This document shows positions 1 through 7,974 of a stretch of DNA of 27,337 bases, one piece after another; within the stretch, counting starts at the first letter, position 1, and every line of letters starts with the position of its first letter. Under the pieces are notes generated by a model, which saw nothing but the letters and a program-made list of their open reading frames with translations, was not told the origin of the DNA and searched no databases. A program made the translations under genes and the position numbers. Source of the stretch: Verrucomicrobiota bacterium (GTDB lineage Bacteria; Verrucomicrobiota; Verrucomicrobiia; Chthoniobacterales; UBA10450); the NCBI GenBank assembly GCA_003218785.1, contig QHOM01000077.1, positions 1 to 27,337 on the forward strand. The letters run 5' to 3'.

Positions 1-155
1 AGAACAAGATCAGGCGCAGCTGGCGACAACGCGAGTGAAAAACAGCGGAAATGCCACCGTCCTCGCATGGCCTTTTTGGCCGACACGGACGCATCGACAA
101 CTCGACGCAAAAAAGTTGCCGGAAAGCGCAGACGCTAGGTTATTGACTGTTAGCA

Positions 156-1496
156 ATGCAAGACCAGCCGCAGCGCGATTCACTTCCAAAGAATCAATCA
201 CTAGCCACCGCTGCACTACCGCCAGGCACAATCCAGCGAACGCTTGCAATCATTATGGGTGGCGGCGCCGGCACGCGTTTGTTCCCATTAACGAAAGATC
301 GTGCCAAACCCGCAGTGCCGCTCGGGGGGAAATATCGCATCGTCGACATTCCCATCAGCAATTGTCTCAACTCTGGACTGCGCTCGATCTACGTGCTCAC
401 GCAGTTTAACAGCATGTCGTTACATCGACATATTCAGGCGAGTTACAAGTTCGACAATTTCTCGCGTAGCTTTGTCGATATTATCGCTGCTCAACAAACG
501 CCTGCCGGCTCACAATGGTACCAGGGAACCGCCGACGCGGTGCGGCAAAACATGCGCTACTTCCTCGAGCGCCCGTTCGATTATTACCTGATTTTAAGCG
601 GCGACCAGCTTTACCGCATGGATTTTCGCGCGCTGTTGCACCAGCATATCCGTTCGGGTGCGGACATCACGCTGGCCACCAAACCGGTCCATCGACATCA
701 AGTTTCCGAGTTCGGCATCATGCAAAGCGGAGTCGATCGCAGGATTACTCGTTTCGTCGAAAAGCCGACCGACGAGACTGTGCCGGGCGAGATGAAGATG
801 AGCCGGGAGCTACTCGACGCCATCGGTTCAAATGAAGAGGAGGAATTATTCCAGGCTTCGATGGGAATTTATGTCTTCAACCGGAAGGTGCTGATCGAAT
901 GCTTGGAGAACGATCTGGTGGATTTCGGGAAATATGTCATCCCACAATCGATCAAAGATCGACATGTAAGCGCGTTTATCTTTAAGGGTTACTGGGAGGA
1001 CATTGGAACAATCCGGGCCTTCTATGAGGCGAATCTGGATCTGACCGATCTAGTGCCCGAATACAGTTTTTTCGACACCGAGGCGCCGATTTACACACAT
1101 CCGCGCTTTTTGCCCGGCAGCAAAATCAATGGAGCCACGCTGCGGCAAGCAATTATTTCAGATGGATGCATTATCTCAGATGCGCACCTGGAACGTTGCG
1201 TGGTTGGGATACGCAGCATTATTCAAAGCGGCGCGACCGTCCGAAACAGCATCGTGATGGGCGCGGATTATTTCGAGCAAGATCGACATGGAGATTCAGG
1301 GCGACCGCCCATCGGGATCGGGCGCAATTGCGTAATCGACCGCGCGATCATCGACAAGAATGCACGTATTGCCGACGGAGCCGTTATCACGCCCGAAGGA
1401 AAGCCGGAGAACTTGGACGCGGACAATTACTTCATCCGCGGCGGCATCGTGGTGATACCGAAAAATGCCATTATTCCAGCGGGTCTTTGGATTTAA
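156..1496 (+). CDS. glgC: Glucose-1-phosphate adenylyltransferase (ADP-glucose pyrophosphorylase)
   Basis: Makes ADP-glucose from glucose-1-phosphate and ATP, the committed step of bacterial glycogen synthesis in the cytoplasm. The N-terminal nucleotidyltransferase domain shows the GGGAGTRLFPLTKDRAKPAV signature (residues 35-54), KYRIVDIPISNCLNS (59-73) and SGDQLYRMD with the metal-binding Asp at about 150. GYWEDIGTIRAFYEANL follows, then a C-terminal left-handed beta-helix ending in a GGIVVIPKNAIIPAG segment. That ending and the overall motif spelling resemble cyanobacterial and plant enzymes. At 446 residues it is slightly longer than the usual 420-430; about 25 residues precede the conserved start, so translation could begin inside that tail. 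The gene is intact. It is convergent with the lipoprotein gene and no other glg gene is in the window. Its regulation cannot be read from the sequence. Confidence 0.95.
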   Translation: MQDQPQRDSLPKNQSLATAALPPGTIQRTLAIIMGGGAGTRLFPLTKDRAKPAVPLGGKYRIVDIPISNCLNSGLRSIYVLTQFNSMSLHRHIQASYKFDNFSRSFVDIIAAQQTPAGSQWYQGTADAVRQNMRYFLERPFDYYLILSGDQLYRMDFRALLHQHIRSGADITLATKPVHRHQVSEFGIMQSGVDRRITRFVEKPTDETVPGEMKMSRELLDAIGSNEEEELFQASMGIYVFNRKVLIECLENDLVDFGKYVIPQSIKDRHVSAFIFKGYWEDIGTIRAFYEANLDLTDLVPEYSFFDTEAPIYTHPRFLPGSKINGATLRQAIISDGCIISDAHLERCVVGIRSIIQSGATVRNSIVMGADYFEQDRHGDSGRPPIGIGRNCVIDRAIIDKNARIADGAVITPEGKPENLDADNYFIRGGIVVIPKNAIIPAGLWI

Positions 1497-1514
1497 TCGG
1501 GTCTTGTTGTAGCC

Positions 1515-1529
1515 GGGGTCCGTGACCCC
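1515..1529. terminator. Short GC-rich hairpin between convergent genes
   Basis: GGGGTC and GACCCC form a perfect 6-bp stem around a 3-nt loop, 19 bp after the glgC stop and before the end of the oppositely oriented lipoprotein gene. The position fits a bidirectional terminator. No T-tract follows on either strand, so intrinsic termination is doubtful. It could instead be a small dispersed palindrome. Confidence 0.3.
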
Positions 1530-1597
1530 CAGCGTCCCACGCGGGATTCCCCCACTTCCCCTGTCAGCGACCGCGGCTTACAGCAGGCCCTAGTCAG

Positions 1598-1807
1598 TTA
1601 TCGTCTGTCGGTCATACCGGCGAACTGCCCACCGGTCTCCCATTTTTCCTGTTTATTCCACGGGATTGTTGATTCGTGGTGATCGTCGGGATCATCGACC
1701 AGACGGACCTGCTCCTTCTGGCTCGCGCACGAGGCGATGGTTATCGCTAATGCACATAACAGGACGGAGCCGATGTTTCTTCGAAGCTTAGGAATTTGTG
1801 CCAGCAT
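1598..1807 (-). CDS. Small predicted lipoprotein
   Basis: A 69-residue protein with a basic N-terminus (KLRR, residues 7-10), a hydrophobic stretch and a lipobox IASC with Cys27 as the probable lipidated residue. The mature part is short, polar and rich in Asp, Glu and Trp. The start overlaps the end of the upstream coiled-coil gene by 20 bp, so the two are probably translated from one mRNA and may act together at the envelope. I do not recognise a domain family. The lipoprotein call rests on the signal sequence, and the function is unknown. Confidence 0.72.
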   Translation of the reverse strand: MLAQIPKLRRNIGSVLLCALAITIASCASQKEQVRLVDDPDDHHESTIPWNKQEKWETGGQFAGMTDRR

Positions 1808-2624
1808 AGATTACAGTATCTCCAGGTTGCACTTGGACGCCGCGCGCCAAACTGCTGGTGATGATATCGCCGATAGCGGTGGCAGGTTCAACTGAAGAAA
1901 TGCGAATTTTTCCAATCAGGGTGCCTTCCCGCAAAACAAGCATTTCAGAGTTCAGTTCGACGCCATGGCGAGCCCCAAGATTTAGAACGACAAAATTGTA
2001 CGCTTGATTAACTGCAAGGATGGTACCGCGAACACCCGCTCTGCGGACACTAGTTTCCCGGCGTTTTTTCTCTTCCTGGACTTGGGTCGAGCGCTCCTGA
2101 GTGCTCTGAAGTTTTTCGGATAAGAAGGCTTTCTCTTTTTCGGCGCTGTCGAGTTGACGCCGGGCATCATCGAGTTGCGTCTTTAAGTCTCCCGTCTGGG
2201 CGCCAGCGGCGGGACTTTCCGCCGGCTTGGCCGCTGTTCCTGCTTCTTCGACACGCTTTTGCAACGAAGCAATCTCATTCTGGTTGACATCCAATTTCGT
2301 TTGCAAATCGGCCTTTTCTTTCTGCAATTGCGCAAGTTCCACTTCAGCCTTTGCCGCCTTGTTTTCTGCTTCCGCGACTTTGTCTTCTCCTCCCATTACA
2401 GTTGTTTCACTGGTTCCGGAACTTGGTTGTTGCCCAGTTAGGCGTCGGTGCTGCGCCGCATCGCGCACCCGTGCTGCCTCGGAATTCGCTACATTTGCAC
2501 GCAGAGTTTTCACTTTGTGACTGTTGAGAAGCCCGAAGACTGCCGCCAGCACCAGGCATAGGACCGAAAGTCCGATCACGTTTTTTTGCGTGATAGCAAA
2601 ACTGGCCGATTCCCGATGTATCAT
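1788..2624 (-). CDS. Membrane-anchored coiled-coil protein, function unknown
   Basis: 278 residues. One membrane helix near residues 16-34 follows a short cytoplasmic tail. A long Lys/Glu/Gln-rich coiled coil covers roughly residues 75-190, broken by a Pro/Ala-rich stretch near 130-145. A compact C-terminal domain (about 195-278) contains VRGTILAVNQAYNFVVLNLG and LREGTLIGKIRISSVEP, which look like a small beta-barrel of the kind seen at the ends of MreC or flagellar-assembly T-like proteins. That resemblance is only suggestive. The protein would sit in the inner membrane with its coiled coil and beta domain in the periplasm. It is co-directional and overlapping with a lipoprotein gene, which suggests an envelope-organising pair. 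Confidence 0.82.
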   Translation of the reverse strand: MIHRESASFAITQKNVIGLSVLCLVLAAVFGLLNSHKVKTLRANVANSEAARVRDAAQHRRLTGQQPSSGTSETTVMGGEDKVAEAENKAAKAEVELAQLQKEKADLQTKLDVNQNEIASLQKRVEEAGTAAKPAESPAAGAQTGDLKTQLDDARRQLDSAEKEKAFLSEKLQSTQERSTQVQEEKKRRETSVRRAGVRGTILAVNQAYNFVVLNLGARHGVELNSEMLVLREGTLIGKIRISSVEPATAIGDIITSSLARGVQVQPGDTVIYAGTNS

Positions 2625-2755
2625 GAAGCGTGCTCTTGTACCAACGAATGATGCCGAAATGCAAATTCCAATTTCGGGTTCATGGCAGGATTTAGAATCA
2701 TCGAAGTTTGAATTCAGATTGCGTTTCTCGATGTTTCAACCGATAAACACGCGCC

Positions 2756-2893
2756 ATGGGTCAACAGCATCGGGTGCGAGCCAAGCGCAAGCGACGAAGA
2801 GCCTATCTGCAGCGCAAAAAGGTATCACTTCGCGCAACTCGCCGAGATCCAGTCAAGCCGCGGCCGAAAAAGCAATCCCCCGCTGCCGAATAG
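2756..2893 (+). CDS. Very small, highly basic protein
   Basis: A 45-codon frame from ATG at 2756 to TAG at 2891-2893. It starts MGQQHRVRAKRKRRRAYLQR and ends in Lys/Pro-rich sequence. About 40% of residues are Lys or Arg, which is typical of rRNA-binding peptides or tiny ribosomal proteins. I recall similarly spelled short basic proteins in Verrucomicrobiota genomes but cannot name a family. No clear Shine-Dalgarno sequence precedes the ATG. The frame ends 63 bp before the NYN nuclease on the same strand, so they may be co-transcribed. A longer frame in another register overlaps it (2524-3126) but encodes nothing recognisable. Confidence 0.6.
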   Translation: MGQQHRVRAKRKRRRAYLQRKKVSLRATRRDPVKPRPKKQSPAAE

Positions 2894-2956
2894 CTCTGCC
2901 ACGCTCGTTGGGTGCGAAATTCAGTATGTTGAAGGTTGATGCAACGACTTCCAGCA

Positions 2957-3361
2957 ATGCCGCAGAGCCCGCGTTATTTAATTGTCGATGGGCACAGCAT
3001 CATTTTTGCCTGGCCGGAGTTGCGTGCGCTGCACGAACGACGTGCCTCGGCTGCGCGCGAGGAATTAATCAAGCGGCTACGCAATTATCAGGATTGGACG
3101 GGTGTACGCGTGGTAATTGTTTTTGACGGGAAAGGCACGAACGTCAGCACGACGTCAGATCCAGGCGACGTACAAATCTTTTATTCGCGCAGTGGACAAA
3201 CAGCCGATGCCATCATTGAGCGACTCGCGAACAAGTACGCAGATCAGTTTGACCTGATGGTGGCGACCTCAGACACAATGGAGGCAGAGACAGTGCAGGC
3301 TTGCGGCGCGGCATGGATTTCTCCCGTCGCACTGGGTAACCTTCTTTCCCTGCATCGTTAA
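2957..3361 (+). CDS. YacP-like NYN-domain ribonuclease
   Basis: 134 residues from ATG 2957. TTG 2936 and ATG 2939 are alternative starts adding a few residues. YLIVDGHSIIFAW opens the PIN-like NYN fold. Acidic residues at 11 (VDGHS), 57 (VFDGKG), 84 (TADAII) and 106 (ATSD) sit where the family places its metal-binding site. The family includes Bacillus subtilis YacP/Rae1, a ribosome-associated mRNA endonuclease, so an RNA-cleaving role is likely. The protein stops soon after the ISPVALGNLL helix and is shorter than the usual 160-170 residues, so the C-terminus may be trimmed. It follows the small basic protein gene. Confidence 0.82.
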   Translation: MPQSPRYLIVDGHSIIFAWPELRALHERRASAAREELIKRLRNYQDWTGVRVVIVFDGKGTNVSTTSDPGDVQIFYSRSGQTADAIIERLANKYADQFDLMVATSDTMEAETVQACGAAWISPVALGNLLSLHR

Positions 3362-3454
3362 ATGGCCAAAGCGGACTGAAGTAGAGACTTACGGCAGAAG
3401 GAACGGCGGAATTCGATGCATTGCGCTAACAGGCGAAAAGGATAGCGTCGGGCC

Positions 3455-4366
3455 ATGGCGGCAGATCACGGCGTGTTCACGTTGGGTCATTCCCCCGATC
3501 CAGATGATGCATTCATGTTTTATGCGATCGCAGAAAACAAAATCGATCTTCGCGGTTATCGGTTCGAACATCGACTGGAAGATATTCAGACGCTGAATGA
3601 ACGCGCGCTTCGGGGCGAGCTGCACATTTCTGCCATCTCCATTCACGCCTACGCATATGTGAGCAAGCGTTATGCGCTGCTCCCCTGCGGCGCGAGCATA
3701 GGGGATGGGTATGGGCCAATCATCGTCCGAAAAGATCTAATGCCCAGCATTCAATCCGCCGATGGACATACTCGCCCTGTTGAACAACCAAAGCCGAATC
3801 AAGATGCCGATCTTCGCGAGTCGTTGCGCAATTGTGTGATCGCTGTTCCCGGGCGTATGACCAGCGCACTTCTCGCGCTTCAGCTTTTTCTTGGGGAATT
3901 CGAGTTTGTTGTTGTGCCGTTTGATCAAATCTTCGATGCGGTAAAAAAGGGGCGTGCCGACGCTGGCCTAATCATTCACGAAGGTCAGCTTACCTATGCG
4001 CGATCGGGCTTTCAGAAAGTGATCGACCTCGGCGAATGGTGGAAGCGTGCAACAGGATTGCCGCTTCCGCTTGGCGGCAATGTTTTGCGCAAGGATATCC
4101 CGAAGGCGGTGCAGCACGATCTGCTCGAGATTGTCCGCGAAAGCATCGAGTATGGCCTGGCGCACCGGGACGAGGCAGTACGCTATTCTCTTCCTTATGC
4201 GCGTGATATGGAGGCGAACCTAGCCGGTAAATTCATTGGGATGTATGTGAACCGTTTTACTCGCGATTACGGTGAGCTTGGACGCGCAGCTATCCGAAGA
4301 TTCCTAGGCGACGCGCGCGATAAAGGCTACATCGACGCTCCAATCGAAATTGAGTTTGTCGAATAA
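3455..4366 (+). CDS. mqnD: 1,4-dihydroxy-6-naphthoate synthase, futalosine pathway
   Basis: Catalyses the cyclic-dehypoxanthinyl futalosine to 1,4-dihydroxy-6-naphthoate step of the alternative menaquinone pathway. The family signature GHSPDPDDAFMFYA is at residues 11-24, followed by FEHRLEDIQTLNERAL, ISIHAYAYV and the GASIGDGYGP loop (79-88), all typical of MqnD rather than MqnA. It has 303 residues, slightly long, with a polar insertion around 97-122 between the two lobes of the periplasmic-binding-protein-like fold. AAGGAT lies upstream of ATG 3455 at a rather long spacing. The other mqn genes are not in this window. The gene implies that the organism respires with menaquinone made from chorismate by way of futalosine. 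Confidence 0.92.
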   Translation: MAADHGVFTLGHSPDPDDAFMFYAIAENKIDLRGYRFEHRLEDIQTLNERALRGELHISAISIHAYAYVSKRYALLPCGASIGDGYGPIIVRKDLMPSIQSADGHTRPVEQPKPNQDADLRESLRNCVIAVPGRMTSALLALQLFLGEFEFVVVPFDQIFDAVKKGRADAGLIIHEGQLTYARSGFQKVIDLGEWWKRATGLPLPLGGNVLRKDIPKAVQHDLLEIVRESIEYGLAHRDEAVRYSLPYARDMEANLAGKFIGMYVNRFTRDYGELGRAAIRRFLGDARDKGYIDAPIEIEFVE

Positions 4367-4367
4367 A

Positions 4368-4550
4368 TCAGGGCTGTTTTTTTGGTTTCTGGATTTTCTC
4401 CGTCTGCTTCACGACGAATGATTTTACGCGGGCGAACTCCTTCTGGAATCCGTTCTTGAAATCGTGTGGCCCGTACTCGAAAAGCACAACAAAGCAGAAA
4501 GCCAAAACGATAAACAGGGCGAACCAAAAAATCCCGCGCAACAACGCCAT
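4368..4550 (-). CDS. Small single-pass membrane protein
   Basis: 60 residues from ATG 4550: MALLRGIFWF, then one strongly hydrophobic helix (about residues 7-25), followed by a basic amphipathic tail rich in Lys and Phe. It is convergent with mqnD, with its stop only 1 bp beyond the mqnD stop. The clean membrane-helix plus basic-tail design argues for a real gene, but no family is recognised. A longer frame starting upstream at 4607 adds 19 unconvincing residues. Confidence 0.6.
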   Translation of the reverse strand: MALLRGIFWFALFIVLAFCFVVLFEYGPHDFKNGFQKEFARVKSFVVKQTEKIQKPKKQP

Positions 4551-4828
4551 GATTGACAGAGTAACTTGCTCGAGGGACACGGTCAACGCTGCCTCTCTAC
4601 TGAGCAAGTTCCAGATTGAACTGGGATCGAAGCCGCAATCTTCGTCAGCTCCAGCCTTGCACAGCTTCGGCTTGGCAGGCGACAGAGTGATTCGCCCTCT
4701 CCCGCTCTCTCATCCTTGCGGGCTTCGCGTCCACCGGCGCCGGTTCCTCGACTGCGTGTTTTTGCCGCCACCAGGATCGGCAAAGTACGAATTGAACGGG
4801 AGACCGAAACTGCCATGCTTTTGGTGCT

Positions 4829-5919
4829 ATGCGCGTGCCGCTGCTTGATCTTAACGAACAATATCGCACTCTAGCCGAGCCAATCCATGAGGCGATTCAT
4901 GCCGTCCTGGCAAGCCACCGTTTCATTCTCGGGCCGCAAGTGAAGGCGTTTGAGAAAGCGATCTGCGCCTATTGCAAGGCCCCCCATGCGATCGGAGTTT
5001 CATCCGGGACAGACGCTCTCCTGGCCGTTCTGATGGCGTTTGGAGTTGGGCCCGGCGATGCGGTCATCACGACGCCTTACACATTTTTTGCTACGGCTGG
5101 ATGCATCGCGCGCACCGGCGCGAGACCACTTTTTGTGGATATCGATCCGATCACTTACAACATCTGCCCGTCCGCAATTCAGGAGTGCTTCGAAAAAAAT
5201 TGCCAGCGCGATTCGAACGGTGAATGGAAAACCAGGAGCGGAGAAAGAGTCCGCGCCATTGTTCCGGTCCATTTGTTCGGTTTGTGCTGCGAGATGGACG
5301 CGATCCACAGGGTTTCGGAACATTACCGGCTCGACGTAATTGAAGATGCGGCGCAGGCAATTGGCGCGGAGTATCCGTTTGGCAAAAGAGCCGCGAAAGC
5401 AGGAACGATGGGCGAAGCGGGTTGCTTTAGCTTTTATCCCTCGAAAAACCTTGGGGCGGCTGGTGATGCGGGGATGATCATTTGCCGCGACGAAAAGCTG
5501 CAATTCTTGCGGTAAAACTTCCGTACTTGGAACGCTGGTCAGCGGCGCGGCGCGCCGCCGCGGATTTTTACCGCGCAGAATTGGCACGCGCCGGGTTGGC
5601 GGAAAAGATCACGTTGCCTGCCGAACCGTATCGTGGCCGCGGCTTAACGAATCACCATATTTATCACCAATACGTCATTCGCGCGCCAATGCGCGATGAT
5701 TTGCGCAAGCATCTTGCTAAACGCGAGATCGAGACGGCGATCTATTATCCGCTTGGCTTGCACGAGCAAAAATGTTTTGCCTATCTCGGTTACAAGAAAG
5801 GCGATTTCCCACAGGTCGAGCGCGCCGCGCGCGAGGCGCTTGCTCTACCAATTTATCCGGAGATTTCGCGCGAAGCGCAGCGACATGTAATCGGGGCGCT
5901 TTCCGAATTCTTCAACTGA
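4829..5919 (+). pseudogene. DegT/DnrJ/EryC1/StrS aminotransferase, broken by an out-of-frame deletion
   Basis: The family makes amino sugars for surface polysaccharides from nucleotide-linked keto-sugars, using PLP. The first frame (228 codons) has MRVPLLDLNEQY, the SSGTDALL cofactor loop (58-65), IEDAAQA (171-177) and the Schiff-base Lys206 in SFYPSKNLGAAGDAG. It ends at a TAA soon after RDEKL. The remainder continues in another frame from about 5494 as AAILAVKLPYLERW through PLGLHEQKCF to the normal C-terminus at 5919. Together about 364 residues are present against roughly 400 expected. The missing part is the LRNHG...GGNFRLDAIQ region that follows the lysine. AAGCTG at 5495-5500 marks the join. 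The gene therefore cannot give a full-length enzyme as read, unless the lesion is an assembly artefact. Confidence 0.9.
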
Positions 5920-6097
5920 AGGCCAGCCGCTTTATTCGCGAAGCGCGAGCCATCAAATCCGCAAAGAGCACAGATCGCGTCGCCCATCCGCGAAGGCGGA
6001 CTCGCCACCCCGAACAACACGAAGGCAACAGGGAATACCGATGGCCAACCGACTTGCGAGGTGCACAGCGCGAGCCTATATCAACGCTCGCACGGAC

Positions 6098-6181
6098 GGG
6101 TAGGTACCGAAGTGGCCAAACGGGGCAGACTGTAAATCTGCTGGCTTTACGCCTTCGCTGGTTCGAATCCAGCCCTGCCCA
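6098..6181 (+). tRNA. tRNA-Tyr, anticodon GTA
   Basis: An 84-nt class II tRNA. The acceptor stem GGGTAGG (6098-6104) pairs with CCTGCCC (6174-6180), including one G-T pair. The D-stem is CCG/CGG. The anticodon stem GCAGA/TCTGC (6125-6129 and 6137-6141) encloses CTGTAAA with GTA at 6132-6134. A long variable arm is present, as expected for bacterial tRNA-Tyr. The T-arm is GCTGG-TTCGAAT-CCAGC. Discriminator A is at 6181. The 3' CCA is not encoded. Confidence 0.97.
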
Positions 6182-6209
6182 ATTCCGTGCCGATCGGCTC
6201 CGCCGAATT

Positions 6210-6560
6210 TTAATGGCCTCTTCGCTGGCCACCTTCGCGGCGGCCGTAGCCCCCGCCCCCGCCATAGCCTCCGCCGCCATAACCGCGCCCTCCGCCGCCG
6301 GGCGGCCGTGTCTCTCGCGGACGGGCTTCGTTGACGGTCAACGCTCGACCTTCAACGGTTTGACCGTTGAGTTTGGAAATAGCGTTTTGCGCGTCCTGCT
6401 CTGAGCCCATTGTGACAAAAGCAAAGCCGCGCGACTTGCCGGTGAATCTATCTTGCATGAGAGTGACTTCTTGCACGGCGCCAGCCTGTGAAAAAAGCTC
6501 CTGCAGTTCGTTTTCCGTCGTATTGAAGGAAAGATTGCCTACGTATAATTTGGTTCCCAT
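6210..6560 (-). CDS. Glycine-rich RNA-binding protein, single RRM
   Basis: 116 residues. One RRM fills residues 1-80, with RNP2 as LYVGNL (5-10) and RNP1 as KSRGFAFV (42-49). The aromatic residues that stack on RNA are present. The tail (87-116) is Gly/Arg/Tyr-rich and disordered. This is the architecture of the cold-inducible Rbp proteins of cyanobacteria and of small RRM proteins in Verrucomicrobiota, which act as RNA chaperones. It is transcribed divergently from the ketosynthase gene. No Shine-Dalgarno sequence is visible. Instead the 12 nt running into the ATG are one arm of a long inverted repeat, which suggests control at the RNA level. Confidence 0.95.
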   Translation of the reverse strand: MGTKLYVGNLSFNTTENELQELFSQAGAVQEVTLMQDRFTGKSRGFAFVTMGSEQDAQNAISKLNGQTVEGRALTVNEARPRETRPPGGGGRGYGGGGYGGGGGYGRREGGQRRGH

Positions 6561-6636
6561 TGAGTTTATTCTGGAAAACGCAGCCAGGTCACTGTTCCCG
6601 CTTATCGGATTTCAAATCGCCACTGAATAAACTCAA
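6560..6636 (-). promoter_or_regulatory. Structured 5' leader masking the RRM start codon
   Basis: TTGAGTTTATTC (6625-6636 read on the minus strand) is perfectly complementary to GAATAAACTCAA (6560-6571). The second arm ends on the A of the RRM gene's ATG. The 12-bp, mostly A/U helix would enclose a 53-nt loop containing further short complementarities (CTGG/CCAG and GATT/AATC). Such a helix would hide the ribosome entry site and could open with temperature or on binding of a protein. It could also be read as a DNA operator. The complementarity is seen directly; the regulatory role is inferred. Confidence 0.55.
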
Positions 6637-6747
6637 CTGACAATCCACCAACTGCCGAGCTTCCGTTTTTCCGTCTCGTTTGACTAGTAAAATGCTTCTT
6701 TTAAGAAAGCAATAAGAATCAGGGATCATTTTTTCCTTCCCCAAAAG

Positions 6748-7974
6748 ATGGTTAAATCCACCAGCGCGAATGGGAAAAAGTTCACTGCCCGCGTCGCGGT
6801 GGTGGCCGCAGGCGTGGTCAGCCCACTGGGATTCGGGTTGAGCGAAACGCTCGATTCGTTGCGCGAGGCACGCGATTGCGTCAACCGAGTAACGCGATTT
6901 TCGGTAGCGCAATGTCGATGCAAGACCGCAGGTCAAGTGCCTGCTGAGCGCCTGCTCGACAAGCAGTGTAACAGAGTCCGCGCTCGACGCTTGCATCGCG
7001 CGTCGCACATGATCATTTACGCGCTAGGAGAAGCGCTGACGCAGGAGCCTCAGTTCAAACCTGAGTTGACGGTAATTGGAACAACGAGCGGTGGCATGTC
7101 TTACGGCGAAGATTACTACCGGTCACTAAAGCAAGGTGGAAATTTGCGACATTCGCCGACTTGGATCGCGAATTATCCAGCGCAAAAGCCAGTGGTCGAT
7201 GCGCTGGAAGCCTTCGGAATTGCTGCACCATGCCAGGTGGTTTCAAATGCCTGCGCCTCCGGCACGAACGCTATCGGTCACGCATTCGACTGTGTGCGAT
7301 CTGGCCGCTACCAGCGCGTGTTGACCGGTGGGTATGACGCACTCTCGGAACTCGTGTTTGTCGGCTTCGATTCGCTTCAGGCCTCGACGCCAGAGAAATG
7401 CCGTCCATTCGATCGACATCGCGCCGGCATGGTTCTCGGAGAAGGCGCGGCGGTTCTCGCCTTAGAAAACTTTAATGCTGCTCGGGCGCGTGGCACGACT
7501 GTTCTCGCAGAAATAACCGGCTACGGCATTTCCACCGACAATTTTCACCTGACGCAGCCAGATCCCTCCGGTATCGGACCACGGCGGGCGATGGAGCGAA
7601 CCCTGCAGAGCGCCCACACTTCAGCCGATGCAGTCGATTACATTAACGCGCACGGAACTGCTACGCCCTTCAATGATACAGCCGAAGGCAAAGCAATCAG
7701 CGAATTATTTGACCGCGTGCCGGTAAGCTCGACCAAGAGCATGATGGGTCATTCGTTAGGGGCGGCCGGTGCCGTCGAAGCCGTCATCTGCCTGCTCGCG
7801 CTCCAGCATCAATTTCTTCCTCCCAACATCAATTTTCGCGCTCCAGACGAAGATATTCACCTAAACATTGTTGCGAACAAAGCGCAGCCAGCCCTTGTGA
7901 GCACAGTTCTTTCGAACTCCTTCGGCTTCGGCGGGACGAACGCTTCGATTCTGATGCGTAAATTCGACGCATGA
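6748..7974 (+). CDS. Beta-ketoacyl-ACP synthase, FabF-like (active subunit)
   Basis: 408 residues of a decarboxylating condensing enzyme that extends acyl-ACP with malonyl-ACP. The catalytic triad is complete: Cys169 in VVSNACASGTNAIG, His302 in INAHGTATPFND and His335 in STKSMMGHSLGAAG with Lys330. The C-terminal SNSFGFGGTNAS loop is intact. The stop overlaps the start of the next gene by 4 bp (ATGA), so the pair is translationally coupled. That partner is ketosynthase-like but non-catalytic, an arrangement known from KS/chain-length-factor pairs of type II polyketide and aryl polyene pathways. No ACP, ketoreductase or dehydratase gene is nearby. It could also be a dedicated fatty-acid synthase for envelope lipids. 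Confidence 0.94.
   Translation: MVKSTSANGKKFTARVAVVAAGVVSPLGFGLSETLDSLREARDCVNRVTRFSVAQCRCKTAGQVPAERLLDKQCNRVRARRLHRASHMIIYALGEALTQEPQFKPELTVIGTTSGGMSYGEDYYRSLKQGGNLRHSPTWIANYPAQKPVVDALEAFGIAAPCQVVSNACASGTNAIGHAFDCVRSGRYQRVLTGGYDALSELVFVGFDSLQASTPEKCRPFDRHRAGMVLGEGAAVLALENFNAARARGTTVLAEITGYGISTDNFHLTQPDPSGIGPRRAMERTLQSAHTSADAVDYINAHGTATPFNDTAEGKAISELFDRVPVSSTKSMMGHSLGAAGAVEAVICLLALQHQFLPPNINFRAPDEDIHLNIVANKAQPALVSTVLSNSFGFGGTNASILMRKFDA

Noticed and set aside
1..138. Frame open from the window start to a TAG just before glgC, ending in a basic KKVAGKRRR tail
   Set aside because: It could be the end of an upstream gene, but only 45 codons are visible and nothing in them is recognisable. The stretch is otherwise the glgC upstream region.
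2524..3126. 200-codon plus-strand frame overlapping three other genes
   Set aside because: It is antisense to the coiled-coil gene and out of register with the small basic protein and the NYN gene. Its composition is unlike a real protein.
4551..4828. Frames on both strands in the gap before the aminotransferase, including RIGKVRIERETET on the plus strand, faintly like a HisB N-terminus
   Set aside because: The match is too short and too weak, with no continuing homology. I treat the gap as non-coding.
5920..6097. Possible small element between the broken aminotransferase and tRNA-Tyr
   Set aside because: Only short palindromic scraps (TCGCGAAGCGCGAG-like) are present. No integrase, attachment-site duplication or 3' tRNA repeat is visible, so an integration site is not supported.
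6680..6711. TTGACT at 6680-6685 and an imperfect palindrome at 6693-6711 in the divergent RRM/ketosynthase gap
   Set aside because: No convincing -10 box lies at proper spacing, and the palindrome has mismatches near its centre. Promoter or operator is possible but not supported.
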